A stretch of 42,547 nucleotides of DNA from an uncultured Ruminococcus sp. (GCA_900541495.1 UQKC01000015.1:1-42547), one strand, 5' to 3'; shown: positions 31,712 to 38,936, numbered from the stretch's first letter. The notes: generated by a model not told the origin, from the letters alone. A program made the numbers and translations.

Positions 31712-31912
31712 TTAAGGTCACCTATAAAAACCATAGTGCCTCAGATGCGCAGTCAGATTTTTCGTCAGATTGTATAGAAATTTCGCAATTATTGCAAAGC
31801 AAGAATTTGCATACATGCCGTATGTCAAGAAATTTATGTGCAAGATGACGTAAAATCTGCAAGCAGATGAGGTGCTAAGGCTTTAGCCGGTGGTTTTTAG
31901 AGGTGACCTTAA
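31712..31912. mobile_element. Element C copy 2, between dgt and dnaG
   Basis: 201 bp, from TTAAGGTCACCTATAAAAACC to the inverted GGTTTTTAGAGGTGACCTTAA. The inside is a long imperfect hairpin (GCCTCAGATGCGCAG..AGATTTT pairs with AAAATCTGC..AGATGAGG), but its sequence is unlike copy 1. It interrupts the dgt-dnaG operon without coding capacity. Confidence 0.75.
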
Positions 31913-31926
31913 GTAACCATACTCAA

Positions 31927-32928
31927 TTACAGTTTTGCATCGCGCCAGCCTTTCGGAATATAAAGATCTTCATACACCGCAATAGCGTAACTGTCCGTCA
32001 TTCCTGCGATGTAGTCGGTAACAGCTCTGTCCGAGCCTTTCATCTCGCGTATGCGCTTGTATTCATCGGGGAGCTTGTCGGGATTTTTGAGGAAATAGTT
32101 GTAGAGCTTCTCAACGAGCATTATAGCTTTGGTTTCCTCGGATTTCGCAACGGAATTTCGGTAAACATTATCGAACATAAAGTCGCTGAGAATGTCAAGA
32201 GCCTTTCGTACTTCTTCCGACATCGTGATATTCTCCGCGCCATTGTTGATTATCGAGGTGATGAGCGTTGTGATGCGCTCGCTCTTGGAGTGACCGAGAA
32301 CTGCCGTTGCATCTTTCGGCAGGTCATTTTCGGTGATGATGCCTGCACGGACTGAATCGTCGATATCGTGATTGATATAAGCTATTTTGTCAGCAAGGCG
32401 AACGATGTAACCCTCGCGCGTCTTTGCAATCTTGTTCGTGTGACAAACGATGCCGTTCTTTACTTCGTAGGTAAGGTTAAGTCCCCTGCCCTCTTTTTCT
32501 ATGTAGTCAACAACGCGAATAGACTGCTCGTAGTGAGTAAATCCGTTCGGGCAAAGCTCGTTCAGGATGCGCTCGCCTGCGTGACCGAACGGCGTGTGTC
32601 CGAGGTCGTGACCGAGCGCGATTGCTTCGGTAAGGTCACTGTTAAGGCGGAGCGCAGTCGAAAGTGTTCTCGCTATCTGCGAAACTTCGAGCGTGTGCGT
32701 AAGGCGTGTTCGGTAGTGGTCGCCCACGGGGTCGAGAAAGACCTGTGTTTTATGTTTAAGTCTGCGGAAGGCGTTGCAGTGCAAAATTCTGTCCCTGTCG
32801 CGCTGAAATTCAGTTCGTATCGGGCATTTCGGCTCGGGTCTTGCCCTTTTTCCCGAATTTCGCGAAAGGCAGGCATATTCGCAAAGTGTTCCGAGCTCCA
32901 TAACTTCGCTCTGCTCACGGATAGTCAT
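31927..32928 (-). CDS. dgt: Deoxyguanosinetriphosphate triphosphohydrolase (dGTPase-like)
   Basis: The 333-residue HD-domain enzyme splits dNTPs into nucleoside and triphosphate and tunes dNTP pools. THTLEVSQIARTLS, ALGHDLGHTPFGHAGE and the later RLADKIAYINHDIDD give the H..HD..D metal ligands. RILHCNAFRRLKHKTQVF is the family block before the HD site. I start at ATG 32928, behind GGGAGG; an earlier in-frame ATG overlaps the promoter. It precedes dnaG, a common clostridial order. Confidence 0.93.
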   Translation of the reverse strand: MTIREQSEVMELGTLCEYACLSRNSGKRARPEPKCPIRTEFQRDRDRILHCNAFRRLKHKTQVFLDPVGDHYRTRLTHTLEVSQIARTLSTALRLNSDLTEAIALGHDLGHTPFGHAGERILNELCPNGFTHYEQSIRVVDYIEKEGRGLNLTYEVKNGIVCHTNKIAKTREGYIVRLADKIAYINHDIDDSVRAGIITENDLPKDATAVLGHSKSERITTLITSIINNGAENITMSEEVRKALDILSDFMFDNVYRNSVAKSEETKAIMLVEKLYNYFLKNPDKLPDEYKRIREMKGSDRAVTDYIAGMTDSYAIAVYEDLYIPKGWRDAKL

Positions 32929-32952
32929 ATCTTTTTCCTCCCTTGACATATA

Positions 32953-32980
32953 ATTATAGCTTTTGCTTTTTTCATAACAA
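32953..32980 (-). promoter_or_regulatory. Candidate promoter of the dgt-dnaG-rpoD operon
   Basis: Minus strand: TTGTTA, 16 bp, TATAAT, ending 25 bp before the dgt ATG. Confidence 0.5.
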
Positions 32981-33070
32981 TATAATATACAATTTACGCC
33001 CTCAAAAACCCTTTTTTCTAAATTTATTTTCAGCATTTTGAACAAATATTATATATTTCATAATTGTTAT

Positions 33071-33694
33071 TTATGCAAAATTTTCAAATACCTCATCACC
33101 CTGCACAACAGATACCCTGCCATTTGATGCATCGATAAGCTTTTTGCGCAAAGGCTCAGCGAAAGCTTTCTTTACCAGAAGCGAAACCGTAACATCTGCA
33201 CCGAAATCCGTGTCAAGTATCTTCACCTCAAAATCGGGCAGAAGATAGGTTATCTTGCTGTAAAGATCGTAGTCCATTTTTATCTTTACAGGGTAAGAGC
33301 TGCACATTATAAGACGCTCCGCTGCATCAACAGCTATCTTCGCCGAGTGCGAATAAGCGCGCACAAGTCCACCGCCGCCGAGCAGTATACCACCGAAATA
33401 TCTCGTAACAACGCAGCAAACATCGGTCAGTCCCTCTTTCTGAAGAACATCAAGCACGGGCACACCTGCCGTCCCCTGCGGTTCGCCGTCGTCGGAGTAA
33501 CGCGAAGTGTTTCCCTCGCGAAGAATGTAAGCATAAACATTGTGCGTTGCCTTGCGGTGTTCGGCGCGAATTTTGTTGATGAACTCAACAGCTTCATCGT
33601 TCGTCTTTGCAGGCGAAATATAGCCGATGAACTCCGATTTTTTCTCGATAAAGCTGTCCTGCGCGAACGCACGGATAGTTGAATAGTCCTCCAA
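33071..33694 (-). CDS. yigZ: YigZ/IMPACT-family protein
   Basis: The 207-residue protein belongs to the IMPACT/UPF0029 family. Its N-terminal domain (EKKSEFIGYISPAKTNDEAVEFINKIRAEHRKATHNVYAY, then RYSDDGEPQGTAGVPVLDVLQ) is the conserved part, and its C-terminal domain resembles ribosome-associated folds. Homologues act on translation or stress signalling; the bacterial role is not settled. I start at TTG 33694 because GGGAGG ends 8 bp upstream and family similarity (EDYSTI) begins there. Element A copy 4 begins just behind this ribosome site, so its insertion set the leader of this gene. Confidence 0.87.
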   Translation of the reverse strand: MEDYSTIRAFAQDSFIEKKSEFIGYISPAKTNDEAVEFINKIRAEHRKATHNVYAYILREGNTSRYSDDGEPQGTAGVPVLDVLQKEGLTDVCCVVTRYFGGILLGGGGLVRAYSHSAKIAVDAAERLIMCSSYPVKIKMDYDLYSKITYLLPDFEVKILDTDFGADVTVSLLVKKAFAEPLRKKLIDASNGRVSVVQGDEVFENFA

Positions 33695-33714
33695 AATGCG
33701 ACCTCCCTTTGTAA

Positions 33715-33865
33715 TACTAAACACCAATAAAATAAAGGAAAAAATCTGCACCGAAATCCAATATAAACCTGTTTTCAACATCAACCTGTTTTCAACATCA
33801 ACCTGTTTTCAACAGCTACAAGATTGTCGGCTTGATTTTTTTTAAATTTTAAAAGGTGTTTAGTA
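33715..33865. mobile_element. Element A copy 4, at the yigZ ribosome site
   Basis: A 151-bp element runs from TACTAAACACC to GGTGTTTAGTA, flanked by TAA (33712-33714, 33866-33868). Three 17-bp units (AACCTGTTTTCAACATC) sit in the loop, followed by AGCTACAAGATTGTCGGCTTG. Confidence 0.9.
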
Positions 33866-33879
33866 TAAATATAAAAAAA

Positions 33880-33906
33880 CAGCCTGCGAAGAAAAAACGC
33901 AGGCTG
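33880..33906 (-). terminator. Terminator of rpmE
   Basis: On the minus strand CAGCCTGCG pairs with CGCAGGCTG and is followed by TTTTTTTA. Confidence 0.87.
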
Positions 33907-33926
33907 CGATTGTTTCGTAAATACAA

Positions 33927-34130
33927 TTACTTGTCCATACCGAAACGCTTCTTAAATTTGTCAATACGTCCGCCTGTGTCAACAAGCTTCTGCTTACCTG
34001 TGTAGAAAGGATGGCACTTGGAGCAGATTTCTACCTTGATATCCTTCTTGGTAGATCTTGTCTTGATAACGTTGCCGCAAGCACAGGTAATAGTGGTTTC
34101 CTCATAGTTAGGATGGATACCCTCTCTCAT
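33927..34130 (-). CDS. rpmE: Ribosomal protein bL31 (zinc-binding form)
   Basis: The 67-residue large-subunit protein starts MREGIHPNYEETTITCACGNVI and ends HPFYTGKQKLVDTGGRIDKFKKRFG. Cys16, Cys18, Cys36 and Cys39 make it the zinc-binding C+ type, rather than the zinc-free paralogue made under zinc limitation. I start at ATG 34130 with GAGGTG upstream; an in-frame GTG 9 bp earlier overlaps that site. Confidence 0.96.
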   Translation of the reverse strand: MREGIHPNYEETTITCACGNVIKTRSTKKDIKVEICSKCHPFYTGKQKLVDTGGRIDKFKKRFGMDK

Positions 34131-34228
34131 TCGTAACACCTCATCTCTGTAAATATTATATGATCAGCATAGCAGCCCATCACATAACACGGACAGTAGT
34201 GCTATTTTTCAATCACTTACGAGATAGT
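34131..34228 (-). promoter_or_regulatory. Leader of rpmE
   Basis: The transcript should begin near 34222, giving about 90 nt of leader. bL31 leaders in Firmicutes are often autoregulatory. I see short inverted repeats here but no motif I can name. Confidence 0.35.
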
Positions 34229-34257
34229 ATTATATCACATTGCGAGCCAATTGTCAA
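34229..34257 (-). promoter_or_regulatory. Promoter of rpmE
   Basis: Minus strand: TTGACA, 17 bp, TATAAT preceded by TGTGA, a near-consensus promoter. Confidence 0.88.
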
Positions 34258-34296
34258 GGGTTTTGCGAAAAAATTATTATATTTCAGACTGCCGGA

Positions 34297-34551
34297 TCAT
34301 TTTCTGTTCAGAATTTCAATAGAACGGTTCATCTCGCTTATCTCGCGTTTTGCAGCAGTTGTCTTTTGGCACATAGCTTTGTATTCTCCAATGATACCGT
34401 TAAATTTTTCATCATCTGTTTTCAAAAAGCCGTCAATGAAAGCGGACGGCATAACGAATCTTCGGCTTTCTTCGCCAAAACGAACGGTTATTGCCGAACC
34501 CTCGCGATTTGTCACCGTTCCGATACCGAATGATCTGTGTGCAACTGTCAT
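34297..34551 (-). pseudogene. Small CarD/Tudor-like protein, probably 5'-truncated
   Basis: The open frame encodes 84 residues. The first half, TVAHRSFGIGTVTNREGSAITVRFG..RRFVMPSAFIDGFL, is a small beta-barrel like those in CarD or at the ends of helicases. The second half (NGIIGEYKAM to RSIEILNRK) is a predicted coiled coil. The ATG at 34551 lies 1 bp after AAAAGG, too close for initiation. The frame continues upstream for 13 more codons (SSELDNADIKG) to a TAG beside element B copy 3. No other start codon is in that stretch. I therefore think the 5' part was lost, but a small intact protein cannot be excluded. Confidence 0.5.
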
Positions 34552-34594
34552 ACCTTTTATATCAGCGTTATCAAGTTCGCTGCTGTAATGCTAA

Positions 34595-34718
34595 GGAAAC
34601 GCTGATTAATACGTTTTTGCCATTTTTCAAAATGTTTATGTCAAATTGACATTAAAGGCGTAAACTCGTACATTTCTCAAAATGGCAAAACAAACGCTTC
34701 GCTTTAATCAGCTTTTCC
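34595..34718. mobile_element. Element B copy 3 (long form)
   Basis: A 124-bp element runs from GGAAACGCTGATTAA to TTAATCAGCTTTTCC, flanked by TAA (34592-34594, 34719-34721). It is nearly identical to the nested copy at 14001 in the opposite direction, including ATGTCAAATTGACAT. Confidence 0.87.
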
Positions 34719-34815
34719 TAAATATACTTCGCACAATGCTTCGTTCCGTCCGCAGCAGACAACACGCACAACTATTAATACAAATCCTGTCAAAAGTTAA
34801 AAATATATTAAATCG

Positions 34816-34844
34816 TTGCAAAAGCCGTTTTTTTATGATATAAT
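34816..34844 (+). promoter_or_regulatory. Promoter of the ECF S component-coaX operon
   Basis: TTGCAA, 17 bp, TATAAT preceded by TGA. A leader of about 100 nt follows, with a CTTTCTGCCGTCAGGAAAG hairpin and CCCGAAAGGG. No known riboswitch fits. Confidence 0.78.
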
Positions 34845-34952
34845 TTTGTTTGCGGGCTTTTTTCAGTCCTTTCTGCCGTCAGGAAAGCGCGCAAAAGCTC
34901 CGCTTATTGTATTGTATCCCGAAAGGGAATAATAACAAGGAGGAATTTTATA

Positions 34953-35576
34953 ATGCAAAACAAACAGAAGATCGCCCGTATCGTAATTATGGGCCTGCTT
35001 ACGGCGATTCTTGTCGTAATGTCAGTCACACCACTCGGTTATCTCAACATCGGACCGCTTTCTATCACGCTCAACATTATCCCCGTTGCTATCGCAGCAC
35101 TTACAATGGGACCTGTCGGAGGCGCAGCTGTGGGAGCTGTTTTCGGACTCACAAGCTTTCTCCAGTGTGTTGGCATCGGACTTCCAAGTCCATTCGGCGT
35201 GACTCTTTTCAGCATCAGCCCGCTGTTCACGATCATCACCTGCTTCGTACCGAGAATTCTTGACGGACTTCTTCTCGGCTACATCAACAAATTCGTATCA
35301 AAGGTTTCCAACGGCATCGTTTCCTGCTTTGTAACAGGCTTCGCCGCTGCTTTTCTCAACACCCTGTTCTTTATGACAACACTTATGCTGCTGTTCGGAA
35401 AGACAGAGTTAATAATGGGTATGCGCGGAGAGATGAACATTCTCGCCTTTATGTGCGCATTCGTCGGAGTAAATGCTATTTTCGAGATCGTCGCTTCGAC
35501 TATCATTACCGGCGCAGTAGGAACGGCGCTTCTCAAAGCAAAGCTTATCCCAAATTTCAAGCCAACTGAATTATAA
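34953..35576 (+). CDS. ECF transporter S component (probably pantothenate)
   Basis: The 207-residue protein has about six membrane helices and the layout of ECF S components, which bind a vitamin and use a shared EcfAAT energy module. RIVIMGLLTAILVVMSVTPLG is the usual first helix, and GPVGGAAVGAVFGLTSFLQ and GLLLGYINKFVSK are typical S-component stretches. It lies 12 bp before coaX, so pantothenate is the most likely substrate (PanT-like). The energy module is not in the window. AAGGAGG precedes the ATG. Confidence 0.87.
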   Translation: MQNKQKIARIVIMGLLTAILVVMSVTPLGYLNIGPLSITLNIIPVAIAALTMGPVGGAAVGAVFGLTSFLQCVGIGLPSPFGVTLFSISPLFTIITCFVPRILDGLLLGYINKFVSKVSNGIVSCFVTGFAAAFLNTLFFMTTLMLLFGKTELIMGMRGEMNILAFMCAFVGVNAIFEIVASTIITGAVGTALLKAKLIPNFKPTEL

Positions 35577-35588
35577 GGAGCAAAAGCT

Positions 35589-36353
35589 ATGATCTTAGCA
35601 ATTGACGTAGGAAATTCAAATATAGTTATCGGCTGCTGCGAGGACGGAAAGATCGCTTTTTCCGAAAGAATATCCACCTCGCGCGAAAATACGGCACTCG
35701 AATATGCCATTTCGTTCAAAACGATACTTGAGCTTTATAACATCAAGCAGAACGAGATCGATGGCGCTATAATCTCGTCCGTTGTTCCCTCAGTAACTAC
35801 CACAATAAAGCTTGCGATAAAGAAGATCGCAGGCATCGATGCGAAGATCGTCGGACCGGGAACAAAAACGGGACTCAACATCATCATCGATAATCCCGCA
35901 CAGCTCGGCAGCGACCTCGTCGTTGACGCTGTTGCAGGCATTTCCGAATATAAACTTCCGCTCATAATTTTTGATATGGGCACGGCAACGACCGCTTCGG
36001 TCATAGACAGCAAGGGCAGCTACCTCGGAGGAATGATAATCCCGGGCGTGAACGTTTCGCTCAACGCCCTGACGGCAGGAACATCACAGCTTCCTAAGAT
36101 AAACCTTGAACCACCGAAAAAGGTCATCAGCAGCAACACCATAGACTGCATGAAAAGCGGAATAATCTTCGGTCAGGCTTCGCTCATCGACGGAGTTATC
36201 GACCGCTTTGAGGAAGAGCTCGGACAGAAATGCACTGTCATCGCCACAGGCGGACTTTCGGGCTGCATTATCCCCTACTGCAAGCGCAAGGTCATTCACG
36301 ATAAAGACCTGCTTTTAAAGGGTCTTATAAAAATTTACGAAAAGAACAAATAA
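35589..36353 (+). CDS. coaX: Type III pantothenate kinase
   Basis: The 254-residue ASKHA-fold kinase phosphorylates pantothenate, the first step to coenzyme A. The phosphate-1 motif is ILAIDVGNSNIVIG. VGPGTKTGLNI and GSDLVVDAVAG carry the substrate site. FDMGTATTASVID is phosphate-2, and VIATGGLSGCIIP is the adenosine motif. Type III enzymes are not inhibited by CoA. With the S component upstream it forms an uptake-and-trapping pair. Confidence 0.95.
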   Translation: MILAIDVGNSNIVIGCCEDGKIAFSERISTSRENTALEYAISFKTILELYNIKQNEIDGAIISSVVPSVTTTIKLAIKKIAGIDAKIVGPGTKTGLNIIIDNPAQLGSDLVVDAVAGISEYKLPLIIFDMGTATTASVIDSKGSYLGGMIIPGVNVSLNALTAGTSQLPKINLEPPKKVISSNTIDCMKSGIIFGQASLIDGVIDRFEEELGQKCTVIATGGLSGCIIPYCKRKVIHDKDLLLKGLIKIYEKNK

Positions 36354-36395
36354 AAAAGTCGGCGCAGTTCGTAAAAATGAACTGCGCCGACTTTT
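36354..36395. terminator. Bidirectional terminator after coaX
   Basis: AAAAGTCGGCGCAGTTC pairs over 17 bp with 36379-36395, followed by CTTTTATC. Confidence 0.88.
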
Positions 36396-36407
36396 CTTTT
36401 ATCAAAA

Positions 36408-36575
36408 TCATTGATTCTTTTCAACTGTCGCTGACTGCTCCTGCTGTACATCTTCGGCGGTTTTGATCGTCATATTCATAGCAAATTTAAACATCAGCAC
36501 AACAATAAGTATTACAGCGAGCACCTCGAAGAAAAGCTTGATATATGCAATAACTCTGCGCTTTCCGATCTTCAT
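36408..36575 (-). CDS. Small single-span membrane protein
   Basis: The 55-residue protein reads MKIGKRRVIAYIKLFFEVL.. with one membrane helix (about 10-32) and a polar Gln/Glu-rich tail that should lie outside. I start at ATG 36575, behind GGAAGGGATGG. I do not recognise the family. It is monocistronic with a near-perfect promoter, so it is probably expressed well. Confidence 0.7.
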   Translation of the reverse strand: MKIGKRRVIAYIKLFFEVLAVILIVVLMFKFAMNMTIKTAEDVQQEQSATVEKNQ

Positions 36576-36596
36576 AAAACCATCCCTTCCTTTGGA

Positions 36597-36630
36597 CAAA
36601 ACCGAGAGAACATAACTTTGCTCTCTCGGT
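36597..36630 (-). promoter_or_regulatory. Leader hairpin of the small membrane protein gene
   Basis: ACCGAGAGA pairs with TCTCTCGGT, followed by TTTTG on the minus strand, between promoter and ribosome site. It could act as a partial terminator (attenuator). Confidence 0.5.
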
Positions 36631-36637
36631 AATTTTT

Positions 36638-36666
36638 ATTATAGCACCTTGATTTTGAATTGTCAA
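36638..36666 (-). promoter_or_regulatory. Promoter of the small membrane protein gene
   Basis: Minus strand: TTGACA, 17 bp, TATAAT. Confidence 0.82.
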
Positions 36667-36689
36667 TCATCAACTCTACGCTTAGTTTA

Positions 36690-36718
36690 TTGCAATTATT
36701 TTAGATTTGTGTTAAGAT
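36690..36718 (+). promoter_or_regulatory. Promoter of the HTH-desulfoferrodoxin-like gene
   Basis: TTGCAA, 17 bp, TAAGAT preceded by TGTGT, 25 bp before the ATG. It diverges from the promoter at 36638. Confidence 0.65.
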
Positions 36719-36742
36719 AGAAACATCGAAAGGAGAAAAGCT

Positions 36743-37330
36743 ATGGATCAGATCAGAACAGGCGAGATAATCAGAGCAATGCGCTTAAAGAAAAAGATGA
36801 CGCAGGCTGCTCTTGCTGAAAAAATAGGTGTCAGCGACAAGGCCGTTTCCAAGTGGGAACGCGGCTGCGGCGCGCCCGATGTGTCGATGCTCCCGGTGCT
36901 TGCGGCGGAGCTTGGCATCGATATGGAAAATCTCATCAACGGAGAAATGGAGGAAAATGAATTGATAAACGGAAATATGAAAAAGCTTAAATTTTACGTC
37001 TGTCCCGACTGCGGAAACATCGTTTTCTCGGCAGCCGAAGCGTCCGTGAGCTGCTGCGGAAAGAAGCTTTCCGCGCTTGAACCGAAGAAAGCTTCAGACG
37101 AGGAAAAGCTTGCCACGGAAATAATCGAAAACGAGATATACGTTTCATCTTCGCACGAAATGACGCGCGAGAACTACATCTCATTTGCGGCATTGCTCCG
37201 CGATGATACGGTAACGCTGCGCAAATTCTACCCCGAATGGAATATGGAAACACGCTTTCCGCGCGGTATGAGCGGTATCCTCATATGGTACAGCACCCAC
37301 GACGGACTTTTTTATCAGTATGTAAAGTAA
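36743..37330 (+). CDS. XRE regulator fused to a desulfoferrodoxin-like domain
   Basis: The 195-residue protein has an N-terminal XRE helix-turn-helix (about 6-62; QAALAEKIGVSDKAVSKWERG is its recognition unit). A zinc/iron-type knuckle follows with Cys87, Cys90, Cys104 and Cys105 (VCPDCGN..SCCGKKL). The C-terminal stretch from ENEIYVSSSHEMTRENYISFAALL to WYSTHDGLFYQYV resembles the beta-sandwich of desulfoferrodoxin, including a His near HEMT, but lacks the full set of iron-ligand histidines of superoxide reductase. It is likely a sensor-regulator, perhaps of redox or metal state. RBS AAAGGAG precedes the ATG. Confidence 0.82.
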   Translation: MDQIRTGEIIRAMRLKKKMTQAALAEKIGVSDKAVSKWERGCGAPDVSMLPVLAAELGIDMENLINGEMEENELINGNMKKLKFYVCPDCGNIVFSAAEASVSCCGKKLSALEPKKASDEEKLATEIIENEIYVSSSHEMTRENYISFAALLRDDTVTLRKFYPEWNMETRFPRGMSGILIWYSTHDGLFYQYVK

Positions 37331-37342
37331 AATTACACACAA

Positions 37343-37373
37343 AAGCTCCCTTTTCAAACCGAAAAGGGAGCTT
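37343..37373. terminator. Bidirectional terminator between the HTH gene and the fumarase-like gene
   Basis: AAGCTCCCTTTTC pairs with GAAAAGGGAGCTT (13 bp), followed by ATTTTTTA. Confidence 0.87.
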
Positions 37374-37386
37374 ATTTTTTATGTAT

Positions 37387-37944
37387 TCAGACCTCACAAT
37401 AAGCAGCTCTGCCCTCTTTAAAGAGGTCGCCGCCGTGTGAATCCACGGTAACGGTCACCGGGAATTTCTCAACATAAAGTCGCTTTACCGACTCGCAGCC
37501 GAGATCCTCAAATGCAATTACCTCACATTTTTTTATGCAGCTTGCAGCCAGTGCGCCTGCGCCGCCGATAGCGCAGAAATATACTGCATTATTGCGCTTT
37601 ACAGCGTCTTTTACAGCTTCGCTGCGTTCGCCCTTGCCTATCATAGCGCGGAGTCCGCAGTCAAGAAGCCTTGGTGCAAACTTATCCATTCTTCCCGACG
37701 TGGTAGGACCGCACGAACCGATAGCCTTGCCGGGAGCGGCAGGCGTAGGACCTGCATAATAGATAACAGCGTCCTTGATATCGAATGGGAGCGGCTTACC
37801 CTCATTGAGAAGTGCATCAAAGCGTTTATGAGCCGCATCACGGGCGGTATAGACCGTTCCCGTAAGCAGGACTTTGTCGCCGATGCGCAGCTTATCGCAA
37901 TACTGCGGAAGCTGCTCGACGGTCAATTCGTAAATCTCTGCCAT
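37387..37944 (-). CDS. Fumarase / tartrate dehydratase-type beta subunit
   Basis: The 185-residue protein matches the beta (C-terminal) part of class I, iron-sulfur hydro-lyases such as fumarase and L-tartrate dehydratase. GDKVLLTGTVYTARDAAHKR, YYAGPTPA, GSCGPTTSGRMD and FCAIGGAGALAASCI are family blocks. The Fe-S cluster of this class is held by the alpha subunit, which is not in the window. The start lies 2 bp after the stop of the DivIVA gene, so the two are coupled. That pairing with a cell-division-type gene is unusual. Confidence 0.88.
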   Translation of the reverse strand: MAEIYELTVEQLPQYCDKLRIGDKVLLTGTVYTARDAAHKRFDALLNEGKPLPFDIKDAVIYYAGPTPAAPGKAIGSCGPTTSGRMDKFAPRLLDCGLRAMIGKGERSEAVKDAVKRNNAVYFCAIGGAGALAASCIKKCEVIAFEDLGCESVKRLYVEKFPVTVTVDSHGGDLFKEGRAAYCEV

Positions 37945-37946
37945 TA

Positions 37947-38936
37947 TCAGCCGTTTTCGCTTCCTGCAGCGGCTTCGGCTGCCTTTGTAAGACTCTCGAG
38001 TTCGCTCATATCAAAGCCGAAGTTAGCCTTTGGAGCGGACGGTGCAGGTGCAGGAGCCGGTGCGGGAGCAGGGGCAGGAGCAGGTGCCGGAGCAGGTGTT
38101 GGGATATGATTTTCAGCAGGTGCGGGAGCATTTCCGCTGATGATAGACTGTGTATCTGCAATGCGAGCCTTAGCTTCATCGAGCTTTGCAAGGCTTTCGC
38201 CCGAGAACATTTCGAGAACTTCACGAAGCTTTGCAACGTTGGTTTCGATCTCGTCAACCTCTGCCTTAACGGAAGCCTTGAGAGCTTCGGAAGCAGACTT
38301 CATAGCGCTGGACTTATCCTCAGCTTCGGAGAGGATCTTGGAAGCCTTAGCGTTAGCTTCCTTGACCTTTGAAGAAGCTTCTTCGTCAGCCTTGTTAACG
38401 ATAGTTGCAGCCTTGCCGTTAGCATCGTCAACGACCTGATTTGCAAGGCGCTTAGCGTCTTCGTCCATCTTTCTTGCGTTTTCCTTAGCCTGTGTAACGA
38501 TCATGTTAGCAGACTTCTGAGCCTCGAGGAATACATTGCCGAGGTCCATAGCACTGTTATCGGGTGAAGATGTAGCGAGCTTGTTCTTAGCGTCCTGAAG
38601 CTCCTCTTCAAGAGCAGCATTCTGAGCCTTGAGTTCTTCGATCTCCTTATCCTTTTCAGCAAGTTCGCCTGTGATAGTACCGAGCTGATTCGTAAGGGAA
38701 TCGTTATTTGTCTGGAGTTCTGTGATCTTAGCCTTGTCAGCTGCAAGAAGCTCCTCATACTTTTCATCGTTTACGCCGTTTCCGTTGCCTGATTCTTCAA
38801 GAAGAGCCTTCTTCTCATCGAGTTCAGCCTGAAGTGTGTAGATTTTCGTATTTAATTCATCAACGTACGCAAGTACGTCCTTTTTATCAAATCCGCCAAA
38901 GTTGACCGTTTTAAGGAATCCTGTACCTTCTGCCAT
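37947..38936 (-). CDS. DivIVA-domain coiled-coil protein
   Basis: The 329-residue protein begins like DivIVA/GpsB: FLKTVNFGGFDKKDVLAYVDELNTKI. It continues as a long coiled coil (about 25-260, alternating Glu/Lys/Ala). DivIVA proteins bind curved membrane at poles and septa and place other proteins. Near residues 290-312 is an Ala-Pro run of about ten dipeptides, then a short tail (FGFDMSELESL). I start at ATG 38936, behind GGAGG. The Ala-Pro run is encoded by a GC-rich hexamer-like repeat and may vary in length. Confidence 0.87.
   Translation of the reverse strand: MAEGTGFLKTVNFGGFDKKDVLAYVDELNTKIYTLQAELDEKKALLEESGNGNGVNDEKYEELLAADKAKITELQTNNDSLTNQLGTITGELAEKDKEIEELKAQNAALEEELQDAKNKLATSSPDNSAMDLGNVFLEAQKSANMIVTQAKENARKMDEDAKRLANQVVDDANGKAATIVNKADEEASSKVKEANAKASKILSEAEDKSSAMKSASEALKASVKAEVDEIETNVAKLREVLEMFSGESLAKLDEAKARIADTQSIISGNAPAPAENHIPTPAPAPAPAPAPAPAPAPAPSAPKANFGFDMSELESLTKAAEAAAGSENG
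38038..38098 (-). repeat. Ala-Pro microsatellite in the DivIVA gene
   Basis: Imperfect GCNCCN units repeat about ten times on the coding strand. Changes by whole units keep the frame. Confidence 0.75.

Noticed and set aside
33712..33868. The tandem 17-bp units as a CRISPR array
   Set aside because: The units are adjacent without spacers, number only three, and lie inside a transposon-like element. No cas genes are present.
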